A stretch of 64,000 bases of DNA from Acinetobacter piscicola (GCF_015218165.1 NZ_CP048661.1:62001-126000); one strand, 5' to 3'. Shown: positions 26,555 to 37,962, counted from the first letter of the stretch. A program made the numbers and translations. The notes: generated from the sequence alone by a model not told the origin.

Positions 26555-28894
26555 ATGCCAAAGATTGAAACAGAAGAGCAATTCTTAGATTTAGCAGAAA
26601 AATTCCAAAAAAATTATTGTTTATTACGCAATCATGTTGTGAATACACAATTTGTCGATCTATCAGATGATTTACGTGAAAAAGCCCATGCTCTATATAA
26701 GGAAGCACAACAGATATATGGCTATATATCTAGTTCTAGACAATTAGGTAAATATTATTATCTAGCTTCTTTAAGTTATTTTGCATGCCCGACTACTAGT
26801 AATACTCAAGAGCTGTCGTCTGAACGTTATTTGATTCTACAAGCGAGTTTTTTAACATATCGGCAGTATCAAGAATTTGCAAAAATTGATAAAGCTGAGA
26901 ATAAGCAAAAACATGTTTGTGATCTCTTTCGCTATGTATCACGATATGTTCTGGATTCTAATCATGCTGAATTATTTCAAGAATGCAGTGAGCTACTAAA
27001 TCGCTATGTCATGTACGAACGTAACTTGAAAAAGGAGGATCGTAATCAACTTTTTAATATTAAAGATTTCAAACAAGTACAAGCCATAGAGTATTTATCG
27101 GCTCTATTAATAATTTTTAAAAGACTTGATGATCGTCGTGTTGTTCATCGTCAGCGTAAGTCAAAAAAAAGTAAAGTTTTGCAATGGCCGACGAAAAATG
27201 AACTCAAAAAATTTCGTGAAATTAAAACGGGTAAGCAAGTAGATATTGGACATAACGCAAAGATCAGTATTTATGATGCCGCTCTTCACAAAGATGAAGA
27301 GGGTGAAGTTGATCTATTAGATCCTGAAATGGAGTTTTATTCAGAAGATGAAAAGTCTAAAAATTTAAATTATATACTCAGCGATAATGCGACGCATCTA
27401 ATGCGGCATCGCCAGCGCCGTCATGCTCCTTTTGTTACAAATCCACATTATTTGGCGCCAGATATACTGAAGCAAATTGTTTATGTGTTGAGAACCGAGT
27501 TATCCGGGCACTGGAGGGATGCTGCAATCGCTGCAGCATGTTTATTGTCACTTTTGACGGGATTATCACCCGTCGCACTGATGGATTTTAACGAGCTTAT
27601 TCAAGATGGAATTTTGATCCAGAATGGTTCAAGTAGACGTCGCGAATATTTACTCAAATTAAATCTTAAAATTACAGAGCAGAAGATTAAGAGCTTAAAT
27701 CATGTGCGGTGGAATGAAGTGATGACACATCAACTACATTTACCTTCTGCTTGGTTTGACTATATAGAACAAGCATCGAATCCACTAATTTCATCAACAC
27801 ACATTAATACGAAACTTAAGAATTGGCTTGATAATCGGTTTGTAGGTTCGATCACTGTAGAAAAACTGCAGGCTCAATTATATTTTCATATATATTATGA
27901 AACATATAATGAATATCTTGCTCATGTAATTGCTGGGCGGGATAGTCAGCATCACATGCCTGGTATCTATTATGGCGGGCTACCGAAAACTCAACTCAGT
28001 AGCACATATCTAGCCTTTTTAGAAAAAGCACTTACACCACATTCCACACATTTTACTGAAGACACGGCTGAACTAAAAATATTGCAACAACAATTCAAAG
28101 TGCAATCTGCATTATCTATAGGAAGGATAGGGAGCCAACTGGCACTTGAACCCAATTTTGTGAAAGAGCAATTCCATATTTTACATAGACATTGTCACGA
28201 AAACATCCAAGAAGATAAGCACATTATTAATCAACTTAATGCATATGCGTGTTGGATGTGGCATATCAGTTTGTTGAGTTTGGCAAGTCGGCCTAAAAAA
28301 AACCTGTTGGGGAATTTGGATGATTATTGTGTTGAGCTCAAGCTTTTATATGTGAATGATAAAAAAAATAGTAAAGCAAGAAAAGATGGTCGTTTTATCC
28401 CTTTATCTGATTTTTTCATAAAAACACTGCAAAATTACACTGCCTTTTTAGAACAAATTATTGAAGCGTACGGTTCATTTTTTAGACAAGTCTTTGCAAA
28501 GAAGAAGATAACTGTAAATGATCTTTTTGGTAAGGTCATTTTTAGTAAAGATATCTTGCCGATAACTGTCAAAGAATGGCAGAGCAGGAAAATTAAGTTA
28601 ATCCCTTTATCGAGAAAATGGGTGAATTCATATATGCAAGGAGTCTTTCCAAAGAATATGTATTCGAATTGGTTACGTCATTTTGACATGAACTTTTTGA
28701 TGCATGAGCAGCAAGAGGGTAAACCAGCATTAGCTTTTCACTTAATTCAGGCCCTGTATGGTCATGACCAACGTGACCGAGAGGCTTTTCATCCGCATTC
28801 TTCACTTATCCCGAATGTCTATGTACAGCAAGCCCGCCAGCAATTGCAAGATAATGTCAAATCTTTATCGATTAAACACTTAGAGCGAAAATAG
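26555..28894 (+). CDS. Large protein resembling a degenerate tyrosine recombinase
   Basis: A 779-aa protein. The C-terminal half has the layout of a tyrosine recombinase: ACLLSLLTGLSPVALMDFNE resembles box I (TGLRxxEL) but lacks its Arg. SNWLRHFDMNFL and ALYGHDQRDREAFHPHSS resemble box II with the later His region, and VYVQQA could hold the Tyr. The N-terminal half has no known domain. It may be a partner that lost full catalysis. It lies 4 bp before the next large gene in one operon. Confidence 0.55.
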   Translation: MPKIETEEQFLDLAEKFQKNYCLLRNHVVNTQFVDLSDDLREKAHALYKEAQQIYGYISSSRQLGKYYYLASLSYFACPTTSNTQELSSERYLILQASFLTYRQYQEFAKIDKAENKQKHVCDLFRYVSRYVLDSNHAELFQECSELLNRYVMYERNLKKEDRNQLFNIKDFKQVQAIEYLSALLIIFKRLDDRRVVHRQRKSKKSKVLQWPTKNELKKFREIKTGKQVDIGHNAKISIYDAALHKDEEGEVDLLDPEMEFYSEDEKSKNLNYILSDNATHLMRHRQRRHAPFVTNPHYLAPDILKQIVYVLRTELSGHWRDAAIAAACLLSLLTGLSPVALMDFNELIQDGILIQNGSSRRREYLLKLNLKITEQKIKSLNHVRWNEVMTHQLHLPSAWFDYIEQASNPLISSTHINTKLKNWLDNRFVGSITVEKLQAQLYFHIYYETYNEYLAHVIAGRDSQHHMPGIYYGGLPKTQLSSTYLAFLEKALTPHSTHFTEDTAELKILQQQFKVQSALSIGRIGSQLALEPNFVKEQFHILHRHCHENIQEDKHIINQLNAYACWMWHISLLSLASRPKKNLLGNLDDYCVELKLLYVNDKKNSKARKDGRFIPLSDFFIKTLQNYTAFLEQIIEAYGSFFRQVFAKKKITVNDLFGKVIFSKDILPITVKEWQSRKIKLIPLSRKWVNSYMQGVFPKNMYSNWLRHFDMNFLMHEQQEGKPALAFHLIQALYGHDQRDREAFHPHSSLIPNVYVQQARQQLQDNVKSLSIKHLERK

Positions 28895-28898
28895 TTGT

Positions 28899-29819
28899 AT
28901 GCAAAAAATCAAAGAACTAATAAAACCACAACTAGATGATCTATTTGTTGATATTCATAAAATGGTGAAAAAGTCGCTAGATAGACAGCCTTCTCCACCT
29001 GAAGTATTGACGAAAGAAATGCAGCAAAAACTTGATCAGCAGATCGCTGAAAAATGGCATGACATTAAAGATAGTGTTGATTGTTTGAGTCAAAAGTTGA
29101 GCCGAGACGAACAATCAAAACTGATGCAATTTACTGAAGATGAATTTAATAAAAGAAGGAAGCAATTCAACCAGAATGTAGATAAAAAATCATACAGAAT
29201 TAAGCTAAATCCACATACTAAACGGATCGTACTGCCTAGAAAAATTGAGAGTACAGAGTCACGGTTAGAACAGGGGCATCTACATATCCATGTACTTAAG
29301 GAATTAAGGCAGTATTGGCAAGATTCATTTGAATATTGGAATGAACCAAAGTACTTATGGGGAAATTTATGCTTAAGTTTTATATATATTTCAGGCTGTG
29401 CAGATGAACAGCATTTGATTGCTATTCAGAAGCAATTGCAGGAGGCCATTGAGCTTGGTACAGATCTGAATTGTTTTCGGTTATACCATTCGGACTACAA
29501 AAAAATCACTAATCCATTGTTACTACATTATCGTGTTGAAAACTCTCAATATGGCAACGATGTAGAACAGGGAAAGTTGTACCAATGGAAACATGTTTTT
29601 TTTAACCCATATGCGCAGTTCATTTTGCAATATTTAAAAAAGTTGAAAGCTACTCAGAAAGAATTTTGTCTGCAACATTCAGTTGAAGATTGTATTTTAG
29701 AAAGCTTGAGTAAGATAGGCAGGAAAAAAAGTCTTGGGGATCTGCAATATCAAATTAAACGCCGTGGATTTCGTGCATTTAATGATGTGCAAATGGTACT
29801 CGAATTTAATCCAAACCTC
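28899..29819 (+). pseudogene. 5' part of a ~1066-aa tyrosine recombinase, split by IS3
   Basis: The first 307 codons of a gene broken at 29820 by an IS3-family element with a CTC target duplication. Removing the element and one CTC joins ...FNPNL in frame to SIDIFLSNVLQQ at 31105. This part is helical and charged (KIKELIKPQLDDLF, LDQQIAEKWHDIKD) with no catalytic box. The open frame as it stands runs 12 codons into the IS. Confidence 0.75.
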
Positions 29820-31101
29820 AGAGATGGATCCGGAAATTTGAACAACTCCTATAAGTGATACTCTGCTCCTCAAATGATGTTATAAACATCAATATATGGA
29901 GTATTTTATGGCACGTAGACCAAGAAGAAATCATTCAAACGACTTTAAGGCTAAGGTAGCACTTGCTGCGATCAAAGCAGAAAAAACACTTGCTGAATTG
30001 AGTTCTGAGTTTGATGTTCATCAAAACCAAATTATTGACTGGAAAAATCAATTGATCTCAGCTTCCTCACAAGCTTTCGATCAATCAAAAGCTCCATCAG
30101 AACCTCCCATTGATCTTAAAAAGTTACATGCAAAAATCGGTGAGCAGGCATTAGAAATTGATTTTTTAGAAGGTGTGTTGAAGAAACTGGGCCGCTTCAA
30201 CCACAAAAGTTAATCGATCACTCACTTCAGATTTCAGTATCTAAACAAGCTAAGTTACTGAAAGTCTCTCGTGGTTGTTATTATTATCGCCCAAAACCTG
30301 TTAGCTCATCAGATCTGAAGCTGATGCGATGTATTGATGAATTACATATGCAATATCCTTTTGCAGGCAGTCGTATGATGCGTGATTTGTTGAATCGTCA
30401 AGGGCATCATATAGGACGACGTCATACACGTACTTTAATGAAGAAAATGGGTATTCAGGCGTTATATTGCAAACCAAATTTAAGCCAGGCTAATCAAGCT
30501 CACCGTAAATATCCATATCTGCTCAAAGGATTGGCTATTCAGCGCAGTAATCAAGTGTGGTCTACTGATATAACGTATATCCCTATGGCAAAAGGCTTTG
30601 TTTATTTATGTGCTGTGATTGATTGGCATAGCCGCAAGGTACTTGCGCATAGGGTATCGATTAGTATGGAGGTGGATTTTTGTATTTCGGCTTTAAATGA
30701 AGCGATTGAAAAATATGGATCACCTGAAATATTGAATACAGACCAAGGCAGTCAGTTCACCAGTGATGCATTTATTGATGTATTGAAATCAAATGGCATT
30801 CAAATCAGTATGGATGGTAAAGGTCGATGGGTAGATAATGTGATGGTTGAACGATTATGGCGGAGCGTTAAATATGAAGAGGTGTATCTCAAAGCTTATA
30901 GCAGTGTCACAGATGCGAAAAAGCAATTGAGTGCATATTTTGAGTTTTATAATCTGAAACGACCTCATTCGAGTCTAGACAAAATGACACCAAATGAGTT
31001 TTACTATGATCAGCTACCCCAACAAAACAAGGTGGCTTAACTAGAGCGGAATATCACTTATAAATACGCTTTTAGTTGTTCAAACAAGTGGAACCACCTC
31101 T
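29820..31101 (+). mobile_element. IS3-family element, copy 2
   Basis: 1282 bp, starting AGAGATGGATCCGG, flanked by CTC duplications (29817-29819 and 31102-31104). The predicted proteins are identical to copy 3 at 45473, which is inverted relative to it. Confidence 0.9.
29908..31040 (+). CDS. IS3-family transposase OrfAB
   Basis: OrfA is 29908-30213; OrfB follows by -1 frameshift to 31040, with VWSTDITYIPM, NTDQGSQFTSDAF and WVDNVMVERLWRS. It is a close relative of the product at 20582. Confidence 0.9.
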
Positions 31102-31104
31102 CTC

Positions 31105-33384
31105 AGCATAGATATATTTTTGAGTAATGTGCTTCAGCAAGAGATTAATACTGTTGCTTTAAGGCCATCCGAATTTAGATTGCTGTGGAATAATGATTAC
31201 AATCAAGTCACAGAACCAGATAATCGCCCTATTCATTTTGAACAAGAGCAGTTACTTCCTGAAGTTCCGACTGTTCAAAGCAAATTACAAACGATTCCGT
31301 ATGAGTTGATGTTGTTTGGTCAAAAGAAACGTAAAGGTCAAAAAGTTGAGCGTTTAGATAAAAAGAGGAATAAAGAAGAACGCACGCTACGTTTTTGGCA
31401 AGAAACTAGAAGGGTGTTAGAGGAGAAGATAGTTGATGCTAATACGGAGGAAAAGTCTTTAATTGATGCTCAACTACGCTTAATTCACTGGTTAATGCAT
31501 TTAAAAAAACGAGGGCTTCAATTATCAACTATTGAAAGCTACTTAGGATCGTTTGGCAAAGAATTTATATTTGAGATTTGGCTCAATAAATTAGATTTAA
31601 AGCAACAATCCATAGATGACTATGAGGATTTATATCGGCAGCTATTGAAATACAGCAGTGAACGTGATGAAAAAGCAGTTCAACGAGATTCGGTGAAAGG
31701 AAAAACCTCTCGTAAGATGCACCAAAGCGCAGAATACCGTTTTGGTCGCCTAAAAGATTTTCATCAATTCTGTATAGAGAATTATGATGCTCCAGGGGTA
31801 TTGGTGTTACAGAATTCAAGTTTTAAGCATTTACAAATTTGCAATGCACGGCTAGTGAGTCCTTTGCTATTTGGCAAATTATTGGAAAAACTAGAAAATT
31901 TAAGTCAAGAGCCAACGGCATCAGAGTGGGTCGATCATCTGAGTTGTTTAAAGCTGATGTATTTACTAAGTTATAGAACTGGACTTCGATTAAATGAAGT
32001 TCGTTGTCTTAAAATACAAGATATTATTTGCCCAGAGCTACTTTATAAAGAAAAAGAAAATACAGTTTTTAATAATATCACGCTTCATATCCAAGACAAT
32101 TCATATCGCCGTCTGAAAACGCGAAGTGCGAATCGTCAAATACCATTGAAAATTGCATTGTCAGAACATGAGTTTTTAGTAGTACAACGTTACATACAAC
32201 ATCGTTATGAGCAATATTTGGTTAATCAGCAGGATGATCTACTTTTTAGTGTGAATCATCGTGTATTAACTGATCAATGTATCAGCAAAATTACAGTAGA
32301 TTTGTTTAGTCAAATATTAGGTATGCATCATGGCTTTAGTTTTCATACATTACGCCACAGTGCTGCTAACTATCTAGCAATAACTTTGCTCGGTTCAAAA
32401 GAAATGATCAAGACCTACACAGATTGTCCTTGGGTAAAAGCAAAAAAGATGAGGGATTTATTGTTTGGTATGAAAGCACGTGCTCAAGAAGAGATTATTC
32501 AACATAAATGGCAGGTGCTCGCCTCTTGGATGGGGCATAGCAGTATTGAGCAAACGGCTTCAAATTACCTTCATGTTTTGGATTTATTAGCAGTCGATCG
32601 AATTTATAATTCGCCGTGTATCATTTCAAAAAAAGTATTAGAACAGTGTTTTAGTCCAGTGAAGTCAAGTACAGACTACATAAACCTAAATCGTTATACT
32701 CAGCAGCAGAAATGGTTTAATTCTTATCAGCAAACACAGCCAGTTACGATTGCTGGCCGACAAGAAAAGAAGTTTAGTATCGAGAAGAGTAATCTGACAC
32801 CTTTTCAACGTTTGATAAGTTTTAGAGAAGGTCGTTTAAGCGAAGATACCCAAGCTCAAGAATGGATGCAACGATGTCAATGGATGAGCACTAAATGGAT
32901 GGATCGCCAAAAATTTAATTTAAAAACGAATTATGTTTATAGTAAGAATTTAGAAGAGAGTTGGTTTGATGAACTTTACGAAAAGGCTAAAAAACTGACT
33001 CGTCCAGATGAAATAATTCCTCTCCTTGATTTTCATTATAAAGATGATAGGCAGCAAGATGCACTGAAAGAAAAGAACATGGTTAAGGCGCTTAAAATAT
33101 TATTATTATTTGGAAAACTGCGTAAGAATTTTCTACATTTTCAATGCCGAATGAAAGGTGATGAGCAACAAATTGTTAATTTTATTACTGGTATAGAGCC
33201 AATGTTAGGAGATCATCTGTATTTAGAAAAACAAAACTACCCAGTTAATTTGGATGCTCCTGAGCGAACCGTTATATTTAGTTTTCAAAGAGTTGTCGGC
33301 TCTAACAAAAAAAATGTTACTCCGCTGGTTATATTTAATTTAATGTTAAAAATGATGCAAAAAGATGAACTCTGGATCAAATAG
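31105..33384 (+). pseudogene. 3' part of the split tyrosine recombinase, with catalytic domain
   Basis: 759 codons in frame with the upstream part. The tyrosine-recombinase residues are all visible: Arg in SYRTGLRLNEVRCL, HTLRHSAANYLA (His-x-x-Arg), LASWMGHSSIEQTASNY with the His and the candidate nucleophile in NYLHVLDLL. About 270 residues follow the catalytic domain, unusual for integrases. A start at TTG 31120 could give a 754-aa protein with the whole catalytic domain, so residual activity is possible. Confidence 0.7.
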
Positions 33385-33696
33385 CCTAAGCATGTTAAAG
33401 GGGAATTGTTTAGAAATTTCCCTGTTTATAAGTAAACTGCCTTTATGAAAAGCACCATGCTGACTTGGATTAATAAGCGGAATGTAGTATCACAGTTTGA
33501 TCGCTGGATTTACGAAAATGGTGTGAAGATTAGCGGTATGGTAAATCGATGAGCTAAAGTGTTGTAGTCCAAACTCGATCTGACAATTACCCATTTTTTA
33601 GTGTGCCCGTCAGGTTAAATTTGAACTGAATTTTTCTCAGCCCAAATTCATTTCCAATCAAGTTATGTTTCAAGTGGCGTGCGAACACTGCACAAT
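33385..33696. other. Gap after the recombinase module, no clear gene
   Basis: A 35-codon frame at about 33445 (MKSTMLTWINKRNVV and on) has no supporting features. An imperfect hairpin near 33398-33420 (GGGGAATTgtttagAAATTTCCC) may end the module transcript. If the module is a mobile element, its right end should be here. Confidence 0.35.
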
Positions 33697-33915
33697 TTAA
33701 TTCACGGTGCCTAAGACAGGTATCAACTTCGGACCAGCCATTCTAGCTTTGCTAATGATTTCCACCAGCTCATCATAAGTCAGTTCAAACTTATCCTCAC
33801 TATCAAATACATAGACCATATTCTTGCCTTCATGTTCAGGTGGAGTAGGTGGTACAAATCGTTTCGGGATAAGAATTTGTGCGAGTTGTTCGTCAGTTAA
33901 TTTAAATAAGTGCAT
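33697..33915 (-). CDS. Small hypothetical protein downstream of umuC
   Basis: A 72-aa protein, MHLFKLTDEQLAQILIPKRF and ELTYDELVEIISKARM, starting 4 bp after umuC. No family is recognised. The position suggests co-transcription with umuDC. Confidence 0.5.
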   Translation of the reverse strand: MHLFKLTDEQLAQILIPKRFVPPTPPEHEGKNMVYVFDSEDKFELTYDELVEIISKARMAGPKLIPVLGTVN

Positions 33916-33919
33916 GTTT

Positions 33920-35215
33920 TTATCCTACTCTTGGTAAGTCAGACCATTTGGTTAAATACGAAGGTGATCTAAGGTTTTGATTCATGTGCCATGTGGCTTC
34001 TTTATTGTTGGCAATGCCTAGCGTGACGAGATTCTTCCCAAACCGTTCACTGATGGCTTCGATGGCATCTGAAAGCCTTTCTCGCTCTTGCTTATGTGAA
34101 TAGTCCGTGAATAGATCGGGCACAAACTTGGATTGATCTGTAATTTCGAGCAGCACGATTCCCGCCTTTTTATACTTAAAGCCTTTCTTAAATATCTGAT
34201 CGATGCCTTTCATCGCGGCCTTGGTGATGAGCAGTAGATCATCCGTATGCTCATGCATTTGAACGACGATGTAAGGCGAGTAGCGCTCTGTATTATCAAA
34301 GCGACTGGTTTGGATATACACGCCGATCATCTTGCAGATTGAGCCATCTTCCCGCATTCGTTTCACGGCTCTGGCCACATAAAGCCGAACCGAAGCTTTA
34401 ATGTCATCCATTTCATACACTGGGTTGCCATATGAACGGCTGCTGATGATTTGCTTCTTCGCTACAGTATCATCACTAAGGTCAATACAAGAAAGGCCCT
34501 GTAGCTCAAGCACCGTCTTTTCCATCACGATACTGAACTGCTTTTTGATTTCTTTAGGATTGGCATTGATCAGATCTAGAACGGATTGAACACCCATGGC
34601 ATTGAGCTTCTTACAGTTCTGCCTGCCAACGCCCCAAACTTCGGATACATCTACTTGTGCGAGTAGCGTTTCTGTAGAGCATGGGTCCATATGGGCCAGA
34701 TTACAGACTCCATTGAAAAACTTGTTTTTCTTGGCGAGATGATTGGCAATCTTGGCTTCAGTTTTAGAGCGACCGATTCCAATGCAGCAGGGTAGTCCTA
34801 ACCAACGCCAAGCTTTAGCCCTCATATCTTGCGCATATTCAGTCAGGTCAAATAGATGCTCATAAGCTGTGAGCTTTAGGAAACATTCATCAATGGAATA
34901 GACCTCTTGGTCTCCTGGTGCAACATAGTCCCCAAGCAGCTCCATAAAGCGCTTGGACATTTCGCCATATAAGGAGAAATTACTGGATAGCACCTGAATG
35001 TTATGTTGTTTGATCAGCTCTTTAATTTGGAATACAGGAACACCCATCTTGATGCCTAAGTCTTTCGCTTCCTGGCTTCTGGCCACGGCACAGCCGTCAT
35101 TGTTACTGAGCACAATAGTAGGGCGATCATTCAAGGCGGGATTAAACACACGTTCACACGAGACGTAGCAATTATTCACGTCGACTAACGCGAATATTTC
35201 ATTTTCACTTTGCAT
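33920..35215 (-). CDS. umuC: UmuC, catalytic subunit of DNA polymerase V
   Basis: A 431-aa Y-family translesion polymerase. The N-terminal metal-binding [14 protein letters not shown] and later SIDECFLKL give the catalytic Asp/Asp-Glu set. A helix-hairpin-helix region ([16 protein letters not shown]), the little-finger domain and the UmuC C-terminal extension follow. The length is usual. It lies 14 bp after umuD on the same strand. Acinetobacter often carries several umuDC copies on mobile DNA. Confidence 0.95.
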   Translation of the reverse strand: MQSENEIFALVDVNNCYVSCERVFNPALNDRPTIVLSNNDGCAVARSQEAKDLGIKMGVPVFQIKELIKQHNIQVLSSNFSLYGEMSKRFMELLGDYVAPGDQEVYSIDECFLKLTAYEHLFDLTEYAQDMRAKAWRWLGLPCCIGIGRSKTEAKIANHLAKKNKFFNGVCNLAHMDPCSTETLLAQVDVSEVWGVGRQNCKKLNAMGVQSVLDLINANPKEIKKQFSIVMEKTVLELQGLSCIDLSDDTVAKKQIISSRSYGNPVYEMDDIKASVRLYVARAVKRMREDGSICKMIGVYIQTSRFDNTERYSPYIVVQMHEHTDDLLLITKAAMKGIDQIFKKGFKYKKAGIVLLEITDQSKFVPDLFTDYSHKQERERLSDAIEAISERFGKNLVTLGIANNKEATWHMNQNLRSPSYLTKWSDLPRVG

Positions 35216-35229
35216 GGTTATTCTTCTTT

Positions 35230-35856
35230 TTATGAGCGGTGATAAATACGTTTTAAATTAAAAGTCACCACACCCCAGATTGAGATGGTCTGACTGTCAT
35301 CAGGAATGATGTGATTATAATTAGGATTTTCAGCCTTCAACCAAAGTTCTGGAAGCGGATAATCCTCATCGCCAAATATCTCTTTGATTTCAGACTTGGA
35401 CATCTTATTGGTGATCATCAGCCGCTTAATTGTCGAGGCATTGTTATCAATCAGGGCAACAACAATATCGTAATGCTTGGCTTCAATACTGCGATCAATA
35501 ATGATTGGATCATTAATCTCTAGGCCAGCATCAAGCATGGATTCACTGTCTACATAAGCAATGAACGTAGAAATCGGGTTGTGAATCAGGAACTCATTTA
35601 GATCAAGCGCTTTGTCTTGTTCATCCTTGGTACTAAAGGTTGGACCTGCAGGGATGCGCTCTAGAGATACGGGAATTGAGACTTTGGATTTGGGTAGAAC
35701 TGCAGTAAGCCCTAACTGCGCAACCAGTTCATTTTGAACAGCGATTTGTTCAAGCACGGTATTGATGGTAGGGCTTGGCTTACCCTCTGGACCCATGAGC
35801 TCTTGTAAAGATGACCATGCGTCGTCAGAGAAGTAGATAGGCAACTTCTTAGACAT
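35230..35856 (-). CDS. umuD: UmuD-like S24 peptidase, long Acinetobacter form
   Basis: A 208-aa UmuD with an extended N terminus, as in Acinetobacter UmuDAb-type proteins that also act as SOS repressors. The self-cleavage site is Ala70-Gly71 (RIPAGPT). The catalytic dyad is Ser106 (DSESM) and Lys144 (STIKRL). The first 45 residues may be DNA-binding. RecA filament would trigger autocleavage, giving active UmuD' for UmuC. Confidence 0.88.
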   Translation of the reverse strand: MSKKLPIYFSDDAWSSLQELMGPEGKPSPTINTVLEQIAVQNELVAQLGLTAVLPKSKVSIPVSLERIPAGPTFSTKDEQDKALDLNEFLIHNPISTFIAYVDSESMLDAGLEINDPIIIDRSIEAKHYDIVVALIDNNASTIKRLMITNKMSKSEIKEIFGDEDYPLPELWLKAENPNYNHIIPDDSQTISIWGVVTFNLKRIYHRS

Positions 35857-35904
35857 GTGATACTCCTACGCTACGAGGCGTGTTTGGAAGTAGAATTTGT
35901 CTAA

Positions 35905-35945
35905 ATAGGATATTACTAACAACGTTTGAAAATCAAATTTAAAAA
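35905..35945 (-). promoter_or_regulatory. Probable umuDC promoter with inverted repeat
   Basis: TTTGA-AAA-TCAAA lies at about 35924-35937 near possible minus-strand -35 (TTGATT) and -10 (TAATAT) elements, 70 bp before umuD. It resembles, but does not equal, the reported UmuDAb operator type. The assignment is tentative. Confidence 0.35.
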
Positions 35946-35967
35946 GTTGTGGATAAACAAGGATGCG

Positions 35968-36609
35968 TCAGAATAAGACGTTTTGTTTCTGCTTATCGCG
36001 TGGAAAAGTGATGAATTCATCGGGCATTTGAAAGAAATATTCATGCGCATGTTCATGATCGGCTGTTAGCCAGTCTTTTCTGTACTGTTCTGGAATAACG
36101 ATGATGGATCGCTTCTCATCCTTCGGTGCATGGAATTGTTTCATAAAAGGGTGATGGTCCGAATTGATGGTCAACATTGAAAAGGAACGTACCTTATTGC
36201 CATTAATCACTGCATCATCATAGATCCCTGCAACAGTAAAAGGCTGATCATCTTTACGCTTGATGGTGTACCAGTGTGGCTTGTCATTGATGTATTTCGG
36301 CTCATAAAATTCTTGTACTGGGACTAGGCAGAACTTGCTGTACTTCCAAGCATGTCGAAAGCTAGGCTTATCTGCTACAGACTCAGTTCTGGCGTTATAA
36401 GTATGACTGCTGAACTTCAATTCTTTCGCCCAGCTCGGTAGTAATCCAAACTTTGCAATATCAAGCTCTAAGTGATCTGAGCCGTTCAGAATGATTGGAG
36501 CATGATAGGAAGGGAATACATGATCCTTAAGCTCAAGATCAAACTGGCTTGTATCGACACCTAAGAGTGTCAAATTTCTTTTATTTGGAAATAGGTAATT
36601 TGAGCACAT
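35968..36609 (-). CDS. SRAP-family (YedK/HMCES) abasic-site protein
   Basis: A 213-aa SOS-associated protein that crosslinks to abasic sites in single-stranded DNA through Cys2. Met1-Cys2 is present, along with HTYNARTESVADKPSFRHAW (the Asn of the active site), VPVQEFYEP (the Glu) and a late His in FMKQFHAPKDEKRS. The usual HxRMP is altered to HAPKDE. It lies next to umuDC, consistent with a DNA-damage block, but has its own upstream region. Confidence 0.88.
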   Translation of the reverse strand: MCSNYLFPNKRNLTLLGVDTSQFDLELKDHVFPSYHAPIILNGSDHLELDIAKFGLLPSWAKELKFSSHTYNARTESVADKPSFRHAWKYSKFCLVPVQEFYEPKYINDKPHWYTIKRKDDQPFTVAGIYDDAVINGNKVRSFSMLTINSDHHPFMKQFHAPKDEKRSIIVIPEQYRKDWLTADHEHAHEYFFQMPDEFITFPRDKQKQNVLF

Positions 36610-36812
36610 AGCCTGATCACATAACTAAAGAATTTATCTGAAATTGTATACGATGCTTTATGGAACACATGGGATTTATGGTGTCAGTTCAAGTAGGCTA
36701 TATGAAAAAAGTCATGATGGGGCAAGTTACATTTTCAGTTAAAGTATGACTTATGGGATGCAAAACTACGTTGGGCGTGAAGTCATAAAAAAATTAATCA
36801 GGATTTTGCATA

Positions 36813-36839
36813 AATAGTGCGCCGTAAGGCGCATTATTT
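36813..36839. terminator. Hairpin terminator between SRAP and immA genes
   Basis: AGTGCGCC-GTAA-GGCGCATT forms a GC-rich stem with A/T flanks and a T-run on the plus strand. It lies 17 bp after the stop of the minus-strand metalloprotease gene, which it probably terminates. Confidence 0.65.
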
Positions 36840-36855
36840 TTAAGGAAGGTTTGTA

Positions 36856-37962
36856 TTACTCGACAATATATAACTTATGTTTTTTCTTCGGGGGCTCAAC
36901 TTTAGCTAAAGCATCAAATGTTAATTGATTAAAATCTTCTTCAGAGATTCCAATTTCATCAAGCATTTTATTTTTATCAAAAGATGGTTGTGAGGCTAAA
37001 ACAGAGATAATTTTGGGCAACATCAAACTCTCATCTCGATGAGTTTCTTCAGGTTCATTAATGTTGTAGCCCAACGAATTGATCTTTATAGAGTTACTAC
37101 GATTAACCCAATCACTAACTAATCCCAGCTTGTGAGCTTTATAGTTAATAGCCTTCAGGGATGTTCGCCAAATCTTTTTATACTCAATCATATTTTCTAG
37201 TGAAAAATAGCGTGGAGCAGTAGAAAGAAATGCATCTGTTGGCATTAAAAATTCAGATGAAAATTGATCCGCTTCAGTTTCGAGAACACGATTATCTTTC
37301 TCGACACGAATTTTTTTGTTATGCGTATGCATAACGATATGACCAAGTTCGTGTGCACAATCGAAGCGGGCTCTTTCGGCAGACTTAAATGTATTTAGAA
37401 ATATGAAAGGGCTACCACTTTCATCATCAAAAAAAGATAGTGCATCAATTTCTCGAATTTCAGTCGGTAATCTAAAGACACGGATTCCCTTTAGCTCACA
37501 CAACGAAACAATGTTATTAATAGGTTGATTACCTAAAGCCCATAAACCTCTCAACTCTGACGCTAGGTGATCGGCATACTTAGATTCACCCAAAAACTCA
37601 GTAATATCTAAATCAGGACGGTGAAAAGTAGGTAACTTTACTTTCTGATTTAAGTACTTGTTAATATTTATTGCTAAAAGAGTATATGCCTCATTAGCTT
37701 TTCTATGCTGTGCTTTAATACGAGCAACCGATCTATAGAAGATTTGGTCTGTTTCATGTGGTTGTGTGTCATTACCTGCAAAGAATGACTTGGGTAAATT
37801 TAATACACGGCATATATCATCTTGATCATTTTCATTGATTTCTTTATCCACGTCTAAAAGTTGCTTTACCTTAGAGATAGAGCAACTCAATTTTTCTGCG
37901 AAATCGGTATTGCTAAGTCCTCGTAATTCTTTAGCAATACGTAAACGATCTTTATTAAACAC
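36856..37962 (-). CDS. XRE plus ImmA/IrrE metalloprotease
   Basis: A 368-aa two-domain protein. Residues 1-60 form a Cro/C1-type helix-turn-helix (LRIAKELRGLSNTDFAEKL). The middle holds the zinc-protease motif DCAHELGHIVMH with a downstream Glu (ETEADQFSSEFLMP), typical of ImmA/IrrE proteins that cleave a repressor partner. Its stop-to-start gap with the upstream 236-aa gene is 12 bp, so the two form an operon. The role may be damage-responsive derepression or toxin-antitoxin control; the target is unknown. Confidence 0.82.
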   Translation of the reverse strand: MFNKDRLRIAKELRGLSNTDFAEKLSCSISKVKQLLDVDKEINENDQDDICRVLNLPKSFFAGNDTQPHETDQIFYRSVARIKAQHRKANEAYTLLAININKYLNQKVKLPTFHRPDLDITEFLGESKYADHLASELRGLWALGNQPINNIVSLCELKGIRVFRLPTEIREIDALSFFDDESGSPFIFLNTFKSAERARFDCAHELGHIVMHTHNKKIRVEKDNRVLETEADQFSSEFLMPTDAFLSTAPRYFSLENMIEYKKIWRTSLKAINYKAHKLGLVSDWVNRSNSIKINSLGYNINEPEETHRDESLMLPKIISVLASQPSFDKNKMLDEIGISEEDFNQLTFDALAKVEPPKKKHKLYIVE

